NCBI GenBank assembly: GCA_911728455.2
Contig: OU452223.1
Coordinates: forward strand, 13,801,423 to 13,865,422
Source of the DNA: Marthasterias glacialis
Taxonomy: Eukaryota > Echinodermata > Asteroidea > Forcipulatida > Asteriidae
DNA length: 64,000 bases
Reading direction: 5' to 3'
Below the pieces are notes generated by a model. That model made no database searches and was not told where the DNA came from. It worked only from the letters and a program-made list of their open reading frames with translations. The translations under genes were made by a program, and so were the position numbers. Numbering within the stretch: position 1 is the stretch's first letter; each line of letters starts with the position of its first letter. Positions 31,800 through 43,299 of the stretch are shown piece after piece.

Positions 31800-33110
31800 A
31801 CTGCTTTTTGTTTGTTTATACCCATTACTTCTGGAGTTATGGATTGTGAGGCTGCTGGCTTGTTTGGGGGGGGGGTCAAACATTTGTAAATTCCCCAGGC
31901 AGTTTATGCAGTCCTTTTGGTTGGAAGGTGGTCACATGACCATGTTTACCTGGTATTAAATGACTGATAAATTCATAGCTGGAGCAGATTAAGACCGGTC
32001 GGCTATTGCACACTCAGCGCTAACAGCCATACGTGTGTTGGCATGCAAGCTTACATGAGCACTAATTTACTCAGTACACAATCAATATATGCCAGTACTC
32101 AATGTCAATTCTATAAGTACTAGTGCAACAGCACAACCTTTGAGTGTCACATGCTATTGACCCTTTGCAAAAAATGTACCTGAGGACAGAAATTGGAAAT
32201 ATTAAAAAGCAGGCAAGTTTGATATTTGAGAAAATTAAATTAGCTGTTCAACTGCTTACCGATTGAAAGGACCTGTTGTAAAAATACCTCAAGGGTCAAA
32301 ACATGAAGGAAATTTACCCTCCTGCCTGAGTGGGTCTCAGCTGCAGCGCAGTTGGTGTACAAACCTTTTACACAAATTTTGAGAGAATGGGGAGTAATTT
32401 AAGCACCTTGCTTCAGGCATGGTGAGATGCAGAATTTCTCTTTAGGACAGATTGTGATCAGAGAAATAAACCACCATTGTTTGAAACTCCTCATTTTTAT
32501 ACTTTGCTCATGATTTTGTGTTGGTGCAAGTCACACAGGTTGTATCCAAAAATGGCCATTCAAAGCAAGTCAACTTAAGCCTAACTGAACATTCAAGTCA
32601 CTAGGTCCACAGTTCAAGTCACTGCAGAGTGGTAGATCCAAGATCCAAGATTCCATGCAACCACTTTGAAATCATTGTCAATATTTTGTAATACTTGTGA
32701 TCATCTATTTAGTGTTTGTTTCTTCTTTTTTTCTGAGGGTATGCATTCAGACGTCTGCTGAGGATCCTGAATGGAAATAACCCTCCCTGATAGTAGACCT
32801 ACGCAGCACATCAGATGGAGTTGTACCACAGGAACTTGTACATATGGAAGCCCAACAAGCACCTTGAGTAATTACCTTGAGTAATGTCATAGTCTACCAA
32901 GCTGCACATGAAAAGTGCTCTTTTACTGTGAGCAAAGTGACTTTTTTATCAGATAGGACCTACATGTAGTTCAATGGACAAGTCTTTGAGGATACCAACT
33001 TCTTTGAATTTAACCACTCAATGACATTCTGGTAAACATTGAGGACATACGTGCAACAAGTTCACATCAATATAAACTTCATAAAGGGATTATAAATTTA
33101 AGTCAACTTT
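31800..33110. other. Spacer, nothing recognised
   Basis: Contains a G run near 31865. No supported frame, RNA gene or repeat copy was noticed. Confidence 0.5.
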
Positions 33111-33119
33111 TTTGTTCAG

Positions 33120-33304
33120 AGAAAATAAACCACCTGGTTAGTCTTTTTGAAGACATCAACATTGAGAAAACCTTTCCAGAACAAAAGCCAGCTAGACAAA
33201 TACAACTACTTTACAAAATAAATCAGACAGAATTGGTTGAAAATGAAGACAATCTTCATGTCATCTCTGTTAATACTGCGGGGCCAATATTTGCTAAGAT
33301 GTGA
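33120..33304 (+). other. Candidate 3'-terminal coding exon
   Basis: An AACTTTTTTGTTCAG acceptor is followed, in one phase, by 60 open codons to a TGA at 33302-33304. The peptide includes INHLVSLFEDINIEKTF, RQIQLLYKINQTEL and DNLHVISVNTAGPIFAKM. Composition looks protein-like (balanced hydrophobic and charged residues). AATAAA-like GGAAATAAAACC follows near 33416. There is no start codon within it. A 60-codon frame can occur by chance in DNA of this composition, so this is tentative. Confidence 0.25.
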
Positions 33305-34590
33305 AGACCAGGGAGAGAATGTTGAACTTGATGATAAAAGAACAGTTTTCTGAACACATTTTGAAAGCTTTGAAGGATTTATATTTCAATGTGTACAAAG
33401 TGAATCATTTGTGAAGGAAATAAAACCAACATGGTTTCGCTGTATAATGAGCAATCAGTTTCATGACATTTGTTTTCCAAATCACTTGAATCAACATAAT
33501 AGATGTTTTAAATTGTAACATGTGACTTTTGATTTCAGATAATTATTATCATTTGGGGCAAACAAATGGTGTTGTGCACAACCCTCCCTGTAATGAACAG
33601 AGGTTTGAAAAACCACTGGTGTAACAGTTGATTTATCGATTAAGGTATAATTCTCTGCTTTAAATGATGCTATAGACACTACTGAAGCCTTTTTATTTTA
33701 AGGTCCTGTGAAGCGATAGTTTCAGCCCGTCCATTGTGTTCTTGAACCATCCGGGGGTCATCCTGACCTGCAAATCCAAAACATAACACCTTAAATTGGC
33801 ACAGTTCAGACTGTTCTGTGAAACACTGTGCATGTTGTGCATTATTGGTGTCGCCTTTAAACCATGGAGGCTGTATAGAAGATGAATGAAAATGGAACTC
33901 AGGACAGGCACAAAAATATCATCATAGGGATCAAACCAAAAATACTATGTTGGAAAATGTTTTGGCGAGAGGTTGAGGTTTTCTCCCAGTGTTTTTAGAA
34001 CAAAAATCAGCTAGTTTATCGCTAATGTGAAAATTAATATGCCAAACGAATAGGGGGAAACTTGAAGAATTACTGACTGTTTCCTGATGTGTCGCGAAAC
34101 CCGATGGGAAATATAGAGCGGCAGTATAGAGGGGTTCAAAAGTCGAATTCAGTTTTGTGATGCACTCATTTTCCAATGGATAGAGTCTTCATGAAAGGGT
34201 AAAACAAGTCTCTAACCTTAAGTTATAACAGTTTAAAATTTTATGTCACATCCTTCCAGTGCAAATTTTGTCAAAATCCAAAAACGTCAAAGTGATGTCA
34301 CTAAGTGAATTTATGAGTCTGTACATTTTCAAACAGGAATTATTTTGTTTCCCTTACCTGACTATCAATCATATTTAATGAAGAAGGCATTGAATTTGAC
34401 CTTTTTCCTGACGCATAAATTCCTCTTTGGAATGTACAGACCCATCAAACGATATTTTACACCATTTTAAAGGGAGGTCATAGACTTGCTCCCACCCCCT
34501 CTCCCCCCTCCCCTCCGCTTTCATAAGGACTTGACTATTGAAAAATGAGTGCCTCACAAAATTGAACTTGACCTTGGAGTCCATCATTTT
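33305..34590. other. Spacer, nothing recognised
   Basis: Several short minus-strand frames without motifs. A block of C/T-rich sequence lies near 34490-34518. Confidence 0.5.
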
Positions 34591-34596
34591 GATGTC

Positions 34597-34960
34597 CATG
34601 CCACCAGGTGAACCCCCACCCCCCTGTGATGCACCCCCCTCATTTGAAATCTGGTCTTTTGAGATTAAAATTTAAGAGTAAAATGGTAATATTTTATCAG
34701 CTTTTTATAATAATTTCAGTGCTAAAAAAACAAAACAATTTTTTTCACTTAGACACAGACAGAGCAATTAATTTTACATCCTCGTCAGATTATCTTGAAC
34801 GGAGTAATAATAGTAACTGACATAACACAAGCGCTAAAAGGGGCTCGTTTAACAGAAATGCTATTGCAAACTACATTTTGAATCGTCCAGAAGTGCCCAT
34901 AGAAAATGGGTGCCCCCTTTTGTGTCCCCCTAAAATTTTAGCCATTTGTGTCGCTGCTGA
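34597..34960. repeat. Dispersed repeat related to 20165-20485
   Basis: CACCCCCCTCATTTGAAATCTGG, CTTTTGAGATTAAAATT and later AGAAGTGCCCATAGAAAATGGG and GTGCCCCC follow the same order as in the other copy. Confidence 0.55.
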
Positions 34961-35439
34961 TTTCACTGATCCTGGTTTGGTGTAAAGATAACCTACTCTA
35001 CAAAGTCAAGAGACAGCAATGTCCCGGTTGGCAGACACTGTTATTTCGAGTCACAAGAATTCAGATAAACAAAACCAGTGACCCATATTTGTAGTCAATG
35101 GGATCCGTACAACAAGTTCCACTCAAAGCAACATTAATTTGTGTCTTTAAAAGGCAATGGGCAAATAATTCTTGTAGTAAATACTTGCCTATTGAGGGCG
35201 CTATGTGACACCAGAGCAACACACCAAATGTTCGTGTTCTGAATTCGAGAACAGTGCACTCCCAGGTATTTTGCAGCATACCATTTTGCTGCACTTGGTC
35301 ACGAAGCCCATTATTCTTTGTCATGCTTTGTGAACTGCTGAACGAGCGCCTAGTTCTTATACATTGATAAGTGGTCACGCTTGATTGCTTTTCATGTGTT
35401 CGTGTGGTGTAAAGAGCGGGTTTTAGTGTCATGGCGGCA

Positions 35440-36120
35440 AAGAGGAAAACTTAACGAATTATGGTTGAAAAATGATAGAACCACGGTGATACTCGATAAG
35501 ACAATATTGCAGGGCAAACGATGATGTGTTTGGAAAATTAAAAAGAGCATCTTGCTTGACAAACTGAAAGAAAACATGAGGAGATGGCCAGCAACATCTT
35601 GTTGGTCATTGGACATTTACACGTGAGCGTGGCAAGACCTGCAACAACAGCAGAAAGATACAGTGTGGCCAGTGGCGGCACAGCAGCACATCAAGCGCCA
35701 AGTGACAGGAGAAAAGAAGAAATGTACTGTATTGGTCAACTCTGGCCTCGTCTTAACACGCTATAGTATGTAGAAACGGCATACAGACCGAGGCTTCCCA
35801 GACCTGCACTGCCACATCGAGGACTGCATGCCGAGAGTAACTTGTACGAGACGATATTTGGGTGCGGTCGCCCGGGAGGTGGCAGCGGGGAGACTGCAGC
35901 AGGGAGACGGCACACACTCCGGGCTACTAACTGGTGCAAGCGCTGTACTTCCCGGTACCTTGAGTCCGGGTCGACCAAGAAAACTGAGTCGTTTCGTTAT
36001 GGTATGTACTACGTAATGGAATCGCCCAAATTCACTGAATTTCAACCGTTTCTTATGTGTTATTTCATAAATTCCACAGGGCCGTTTGACCTAAATATTT
36101 CTGTTCAATGATCAGTGTTC
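35440..36120. other. GC-richer segment with unassigned frames
   Basis: Around 35590-36000 the base composition is clearly richer in G and C than the neighbourhood, with several CpG. A plus-strand frame without a start (about 35760-36111) contains ETIFGCGRPGGGSGE, and a donor-like CGTTATG/GTATGT lies at 36000. It could be a promoter-proximal exon or a foreign fragment. Nothing recognised. Confidence 0.25.
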
Positions 36121-36789
36121 TTTATTAAACCATGAGAGCAATGTCCTTGCGCTAGGATAATACCAGGATAAGATTGGATTTTAATTGGTGTTAAGTATTG
36201 AAGGTCTGATATCATACGGCACTCTTATTCGCACAAAAAGTCCAAAGAAATAAAAGCTATAGTGTTCAAATTAAAATAAACAACAGTAATATAAAATCCA
36301 CAAGTAAACTACCCAAACACTAATGAAACAACAAAGTTCCTGTCATTGATGCTGTGAAAGACCACCCATGCAGCCCCTCGTTATTGCAACCTCTCCAATC
36401 TAATCAGAAACCGTAACCTAGCAAGTCCCGTTTAGTCCATGAGCGAGCAATTTACTCAAATGGTGCCAATCAAACAATATTCCAATATCAATTTTATTGC
36501 TATAAAAATAAACAACTTAGCGTACACTTGAACTTGTTTAATCCCTTGATATAGGGTGTCGTAATTTGCATAAATCCAACATGGTTGCCAACGGTTTCCC
36601 ATTGATGAGGTCATTACTCTTTTATTTTAACTAGTATTTTCTGTACTGTAAATGCCTCAAATGCAGGTCATGGTAGGTAATCGATACTTTGGACACTGTT
36701 TCGTAAACATCAATGTGTTGACATGTTTTGTCATGCTGTTTCCTACGAAAACCCAGTCGTTCAACGAAATCATATAATTATTATCCGTG

Positions 36790-37055
36790 AGAAAATAGTC
36801 CGTTATTACGAATCAGTAAACCGTTATTACGAATAAGTAATTCGTTATTACGAATCAGTAAACCGTTATTACGAATAAGTAATTCGTTATTACGAATTAA
36901 ATACTTTTTAATTACTAATTAGTAATTCGTTATTATGAATTAGTAATTGGTTATTATGAATTAGTAATTCGTTGTTACAAATTAGTAATTCATTATTACA
37001 AATTAATAACGCATTATGACAAATTAAATAATTCGTTACTACAAAGTAGTAATTA
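36790..37055. repeat. 21-bp AT-rich palindromic tandem repeat
   Basis: Units alternate CGTTATTACGAATCAGTAAAC and CGTTATTACGAATAAGTAATT before drifting into GTTATTATGAATTAGTAATT forms. The unit is near-palindromic around TAATTCG/CGAATTA. The early part has a 42-bp alternation. Confidence 0.9.
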
Positions 37056-37294
37056 GTAAGTTATGAAAAACACCATGGCATGCACCAATAGCTACAACTC
37101 ATGTGAATTAGATACTATCTTTTATAAGAGGTGTTTATAAGCCATGACAAAGACAGTGACACGTTGTACTGTAACTCGCGTACCACCACTGGAGCCATGG
37201 TTCGATTCTAGGCTAGGGCCATAATAGAGTTGTACGTTGACTCTCTCCTGTGCCACGAGAGTTTTTCTCTGGGCCGTCCGGCTTTCTTCTCCCG

Positions 37295-37530
37295 AGCAAA
37301 ACAAACAAATAAACAAACAAACCAACAAACCATTAACCCAACAAACAGAAAAAAAAACAAACAAACAAACAAACAAACAAACAAAACATTAACCAACCCA
37401 ACACATAAACAAACAAACAACCCAACAACCCAACAAACAAGCAAATGAACGACCTAACAAGCAAACGAAGAAACAAACAACACAACAACCCAACAAATAA
37501 ACAAAGAATCAAACAACCCAACAACCTGAC
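37295..37530. repeat. (AAAC)n / ACCCAAC microsatellite tract
   Basis: Runs of AAACAAAC mixed with AACCCAACAA. The apparent CLFVCLFV and NKQTNKQT peptides in this tract are products of the repeat. Confidence 0.95.
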
Positions 37531-37554
37531 GGGTTAAATATTGCCATAGATAAC

Positions 37555-37720
37555 TGATGTTTTTACTCCCTGGCAGCTTCGTGTACTAAAGTCCCATTGA
37601 AGATGCTTTTGAAGAGCATTCGGAGTATCTGGGCTTGCTCGTGGTTTCAGGCTAAAGATGCCGCATGGCCGTAAAAGTTTGATTTTCAGATGCAAGACTA
37701 CTTCAGCTAATTGCAGGTAA
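37555..37720 (+). repeat. Repeated exon-like module, copy D
   Basis: TTTTTACTCCCTGGCAG precedes a frame PIEDAFEEHSEYLGLLVVSG that ends in a stop. The rest (KFDFQMQDYFS, TTGCAG/GTAAAAC) matches the other copies after a shift. It lies immediately after the AAAC tract. Confidence 0.5.
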
Positions 37721-37724
37721 AACG

Positions 37725-38580
37725 ATTCTGTCTATCATTGTGATTTAATTACGTCTTGCATAATTCTGTCTAACATAATTGGAGTTGCTTGTTCTTTTTT
37801 TAAATACTTTTATAAAATGTGCGTTTGATAATTTTCGGGGACGCGCGCAATACAAATCCATAATTATTATTTTAACTATCAATATTAATAGTGATATTTG
37901 AAAATTCGACACAAATTTAAATGTTGATTGTTGGCCCATAAATATAAAAAGTCATCCTACCCCCCACCCCCTTCGCGCCCCCAGGTTGAAATTTTAGATT
38001 TGCTATCAAAATATCTGAGTCGAATTGACGCTACCAGGCGAAGCGGGCAGCTGAACTGACGCCACAGAATCTCACTTGAACTTAAAAGTGAATCTCACTT
38101 GGCTTAAAATTTTGCCCACACAAAACTGAAAACCTAAATTATGAAATGATGAAAGAGTCGACATGTAACCCCCCGCCACACCCTTCCAAAATGTTAAGTT
38201 TTTGACCCCCACAAATCACGCTAGCAATAAAGAGTGCCCCTCCACCGGATATGGTAATTTTCATCACGATAAATAGCCCCACAACTTTAAACCAAAATTG
38301 CCGCCATATCTGGCAGCCAACTTCGATTTTGTATTTTCAGCCTGTAATTAGGGGCGAACATCTATCATTTTTTTAACATTAGAATAGTTTCAGAATTGTA
38401 AATTCTTCTTTGTCAGACCGAAATAATAGTTAAGATTTTTCAACCAAGCCTTTTCAATGTTCCCGATCTCTGACCATTTTGATTTTTTTGTGAAAAAGGC
38501 AAACAGTCAATCGTTTTTCAACGAAAACGGGATACATTAATGGATTAACCCCCTTCTTCGGTTATTAAAGTCGTTAAATT
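37725..38580. other. Spacer before the 312-bp satellite
   Basis: AT-rich with a short C-rich patch near 37960-37985. No gene recognised. Confidence 0.5.
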
Positions 38581-38584
38581 AGGT

Positions 38585-38880
38585 TGAAATATGAATATTG
38601 CCCTTATTAAATTATCAAATATCAAATTGACCCTTTCCAATACACAAACCAACTTACGTGATATCTACTGTAGTATCAATTTCTGTTATAAAATTGCATT
38701 AACAGTAACATTTTTTTGTCTAAATATGCACATGGTCAAAGGTCGAATAATTAAATTTTGACCCATTTTGAAAAGTGCTTTTCATGGAATCAGTGGATGC
38801 GGGCGGCTCTTCCGAGACGTGTCCAACAAACTAGAGGTCCCAACTCGCGTTATTTCGGGAGCTAGCGAGCTTTTCCGGCC
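38585..38880 (+). repeat. Diverged edge monomer of the 312-bp satellite
   Basis: TTGACCCTTTCCAATACACAAACC, GTGATATCTACTGTAGTATCA and TAAAATTGCATTAACA align with the monomer but with many changes. In place of the palindrome it has GTCTAAATATGCACATGGTC. From TTTTGAAAAGTGC (38768) onward identity is near complete. Confidence 0.85.
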
Positions 38881-38887
38881 ATCTTGA

Positions 38888-38895
38888 TGACGTCA
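38888..38895. promoter_or_regulatory. First of about 80 perfect TGACGTCA (CRE/ATF-type) sites
   Basis: The octamer TGACGTCA is present within CATCTTGATGACGTCAGAG in essentially every monomer, including the diverged edge unit. Spacing is one monomer (the next is at 39200). It matches the consensus for CREB/ATF bZIP dimers. Whether it is bound is unknown. Confidence 0.6.
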
Positions 38896-39034
38896 GAGTT
38901 GACCTAAATATTGCTATTTGCCCAAATATTGCGAATTGACCCCTTCCCCACACACAAACCCTCTTCAGTGATATCTACTCTATCATTTTCTATCATAAAA
39001 TCGCATTAAAATTTTTTGACCAAAATGGCGGGTG

Positions 39035-39056
39035 CTCACAGGGAGCTCCCTGTGAG
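39035..39056. repeat. First of the 22-bp perfect palindromes of the satellite
   Basis: CTCACAGGGAG and its exact mirror CTCCCTGTGAG, with a GAGCTC centre. It recurs once per monomer. Rare variants are an extra G (CAGGGGAGCTCC at 51431, 52798, 54047, 56232, 58105 and 62904) or single substitutions (about 40833, 42081 and 60415). Confidence 0.95.
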
Positions 39057-39939
39057 AAATTTGTAATTTTTGACCCCTTTTGAAAAGTGCTTTTCATGGA
39101 ATCAGTGGATGCGGGCGGCTCTTCGGAGACTTGTCCAACAAACTAGAGGTCCCAACTCGCGTTATTTCGGGAGCTAGCGAACTTTTCCGGCCATCTTGAT
39201 GACGTCAGAGTTGACCTAAATATTGCTATTTGCCCAAATATTGCGAATTGACCCCTTCCCCACACACAAACCCTCTTCAGTGATATCTACTCTATCATTT
39301 TCTATCATAAAATCGCATAACATTTTTTTGACCAAAATGGCGGGTGCTCACAGGGAGCTCCCTGTGAGAAATTTGTAATTTTTGACCCCTTTTGAAAAGT
39401 GCTTTTCATGGAATCAGTGGATGCGGGCGGCTCTTAAGAGACGTGTCCAACAAACTAGAGGTCCCAACTCGCGTTATTTCGGGAGCTAGCGAACTTTTCC
39501 GGCCATCTTGATGACGTCAGAGTTGACCTAAATATTGCTATTTGCCCAAATATTGCGAATTGATCCCTTCCCCACACACAAACCCTCTTCAGTGATATCT
39601 ACTCTATCATTTTCTATCATAAAATCGCATTAAAATTTTTGACCAAAATGGCGGGTGCTCACAGGGAGCTCCCTGTGAGAAATTTGTAATTTTTGACCCC
39701 TTTTGAAAAGTGCTTTTCATGGAATCAGTGGATGCGGGCGGCTCTTCGGAGACGTGTCCAACAAACTAGAGGTCCCAACTCGCGTTATTTCGGGAGCTAG
39801 CGAACTTTTCCGGCCATCTTGATGACGTCAGAGTTGACCTAAATATTGCTATTTGCCCAAATATTGCGAATTGACCCCTTCCCCACACACAAACCCTCTT
39901 CAGTGATATCTACTCTATCATTTTCTATCATAAAATCGC

Positions 39940-39975
39940 ATAAAACTTTTTTGACCAGTGGATGCGGGCGGCTCT
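39940..39975 (+). repeat. Deletion monomer lacking the palindrome
   Basis: At 39953-39960 TTTTTTGACC joins directly to AGTGGATGCGGG. The palindrome and the GAAAAGTGCTTTTC dyad are missing (about 80 bp). The remainder of the monomer, including TGACGTCA, is intact. Confidence 0.85.
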
Positions 39976-42900
39976 TCGGAGACGTGTCCAACAAGCTAGA
40001 GGTCCGAACTCGCGTTATTTTGGGAGCTAGCGAACTTTTCCGGCCATCTTGATGACGTCAGAGTTGACCTAAAGATTGCTATTTGCCCAAATATTGCGAA
40101 TTGACCCCTTCCCCACACACAAACCCTCTTCAGTGATATCTACTCTATCATTTTCTATCATAAAATCGCATAAAAATTTTTTGACCAAAATGGCGGGTGC
40201 TCACAGGGAGCTCCCTGTGAGAAATTTGTAATTTTTGACCCCTTTTGAAAAGTGCTTTTCATGGAATCAGTGGATGCGGGCGGCTCTTCGGAGACGTGTC
40301 CAACAAACTAGAGGTCCCAACTCGCGTTATTTCGGGAGCTAACGAGCTTTTCCGGCCATCTTGATGACGTCAGAGTTGACCTAAATATTGCTATTTGCCC
40401 AAATATTGCGAATTGACCCCTTCCCCACACACAAACCCTCTTCAGTGATATCTACTCTATCATTTTCTATCATAAAATCGCATAAAATTTTTGACCAAAA
40501 TGGCGGGTGCTCACAGGGAGCTCCCTGTGAGAAATTTGTAATTTTTGACCCCTTTTGAAAAGTGCTTTTCATGGAATCAGTGGATGCGGGCGGCTCTTCG
40601 GAGACGTGTCCAACAAACTAGAGGTCCAAACTCGCGTTATTTCGGGAGCTAACGAGCTTTTCCGGCCATCTTGATGACGTCAGAGTTGACCTAAATATTG
40701 CTATTTGCCCAAATATTGCGAATTGACCCCTTCCCCACACACAAACCCTCTTCAGTGATATCTACTCTATCATTTTCTATCATAAAATCGCATAAAATTT
40801 TTGACCAAAATGGCGGGTGCTCACAGGGAGCTGCCTGTGAGAAATTTGTAATTTTTGACCCCTTTTGAAAAGTGCTTTTCATGGAATCAGTGGATGCGGG
40901 CGGCTCTTCGGAGACGTGTCCAACAAACTAGAGGTCCCAACTCGCGTTATTTCGGGAGCTAGCCAACTTTTCCGGCCATCTTGATGACGTCAGAGTTGAC
41001 CTAAATATTGCCATTTGCCCAAATATTGCGAATTGACCCCTTCCCCACACACAAACCCTCTTCAGTGATATCTACTCTATCATTTTCTATCATAAAATCG
41101 CATAAAAATTTTTTGACCAAAATGGCGGGTGCTCACAGGGAGCTCCCTGTGAGAAATTTGTAATTTTTGACCCCTTTTGAAAAGTGCTTTTCATGGAATC
41201 AGTGGATGCGGGCGGCTCTTCGGAGACGTGTCCAACAAACTAGAGGTCCCAACTCGCGTTATTTCGGGAGCTAGCCAACTTTTCCGGCCATCTTGATGAC
41301 GTCAGAGTTGACCTAAATATTGCTATTTGCCCAAATATTGCGAATTGACCCCTTCCCCACACACAAACCCTCTTCAGTGATATCTACTCTATCATTTTCT
41401 ATCATAAAATCGCATAAAAATTTTTTGACCAAAATGGCGGGTGCTCACAGGGAGCTCCCTGTGAGAAATTTGTAATTTTTGACCCCTTTTGAAAAGTGCT
41501 TTTCATGGAATCAGTGGATGCGGGCGGCTCTTCGGAGACGTGTCCAACAAACTAGAGGTCCCAACTCGCGTTATTTCGGGAGCTAGCCAACTTTTCCGGC
41601 CATCTTGATGACGTCAGAGTTGACCTAAATATTGCTATTTGCCCAAATATTGCGAATTGACCCCTTCCCCACACACAAACCCGCTTCAGTGATATCTACT
41701 CTATCATTTTCTATCATAAAATCGCATAAAAATTTTTGACCCAAATGGCGGGTGCTCACAGGGAGCTCCCTGTGAGAAATTTGTAATTTTTGACCCCTTT
41801 TGAAAAGTGCTTTTCATGGAATCAGTGGATGCGGGCGGCTCTTCGGAGACGTGTCCAACAAACTAGAGGTCCCAACTCGCGTTATTTCGGGAGCTAGCCA
41901 ACTTTTCCGGCCATCTTGATGACGTCAGAGTTGACCTAAATATTGCTATTTGCCCAAATATTGCGAATTGACCCCTTCCCCACACACAAACCCTCTTCAG
42001 TGATATCTACTCTATCATTTTCTATCATAAAATCGCATAAAATTTTTTTGACCCAAATGGCGGGTGCTCACAGGGAGCTCTCTGTGAGAAATTTGTAATT
42101 TTTGACCCCTTTTGAAAAGTGCTTTTCATGGAATCAGTGGATGCGGGCGGCTCTTCGGAGACGTGTCCAACAAACTAGAGGTCCCAACTCGCGTTATTTC
42201 GGGAGCTAGCCAACTTTTCCGGCCATCTTGATGACGTCAGAGTTGACCTAAATATTGCTATTTGCCCAAATATTGCGAATTGACCCCTTCCCCACACACA
42301 AACCCTCTTCAGTGATATCTACTCTATCATTTTCTATCATAAAATCGCATAAAAATTTTTTGACCAAAATGGCGGGTGCTCACAGGGAGCTCCCTGTGAG
42401 AAATTTGTAATTTTTGACCCCTTTTGAAAAGTGCTTTTCATGGAATCAGTGGATGCGGGCGGCTCTTCGGAGACGTGTCCAACAAACTAGAGGTCCCAAC
42501 TCGCGTTATTTCGGGAGCTAGCCAACTTTTCCGGCCATCTTGATGACGTCAGAGTTGACCTAAATATTGCTATTTGCCCAAATATTGCGAATTGACCCCT
42601 TCCCCACACACAAACCCTCTTCAGTGATATCTACTCTATCATTTTCTATCATAAAATCGCATAAAAATTTTTTGACCAAAATGGCGGGTGCTCACAGGGA
42701 GCTCCCTGTGAGAAATTTGTAATTTTTGACCCCTTTTGAAAAGTGCTTTTCATGGAATCAGTGGATGCGGGCGGCTCTTCGGAGACGTGTCCAACAAACT
42801 AGAGGTCCCAACTCGCGTTATTTCGGGAGCTAGCCAACTTTTCCGGCCATCTTGATGACGTCAGAGTTGACCTAAATATTGCTATTTGCCCAAATATTGC

Positions 42901-43299
42901 GAATTGACCCCTTCCCCACACACAAACCCTCTTCAGTGATATCTACTCTATCATTTTCTATCACAAAATCGCATAAAAAATTTTTGACCAAAATGGCGGG
43001 TGCTCACAGGGAGCTCCCTGTGAGAAATTTGTAATTTTTGACCCCTTTTGAAAAGTGCTTTTCATGGAATCAGTGGATGCGGGCGGCTCTTCGGAGACGT
43101 GTCCAACAAACTAGAGGTCCCAACTCGCGTTATTTCGGGAGCTAGCCAACTTTTCCGGCCATCTTGATGACGTCAGAGTTGACCTAAATATTGCTATTTG
43201 CCCAAATATTGCGAATTGACCCCTTCCCCACACACAAACCCTCTTCAGTGATATCTACTCTATCATTTTCTATCATAAAATCGCATAAAAATTTTTTTG

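Noticed and set aside
35842..36111. Frame with GCGRPGGGSGE
   Set aside because: It has no ATG at its start and no known motif. It is kept only as an unassigned GC-rich segment.
37122..37524. Cysteine/phenylalanine/valine-rich frames resembling membrane segments
   Set aside because: Produced by the (AAAC)n microsatellite read on the minus strand.
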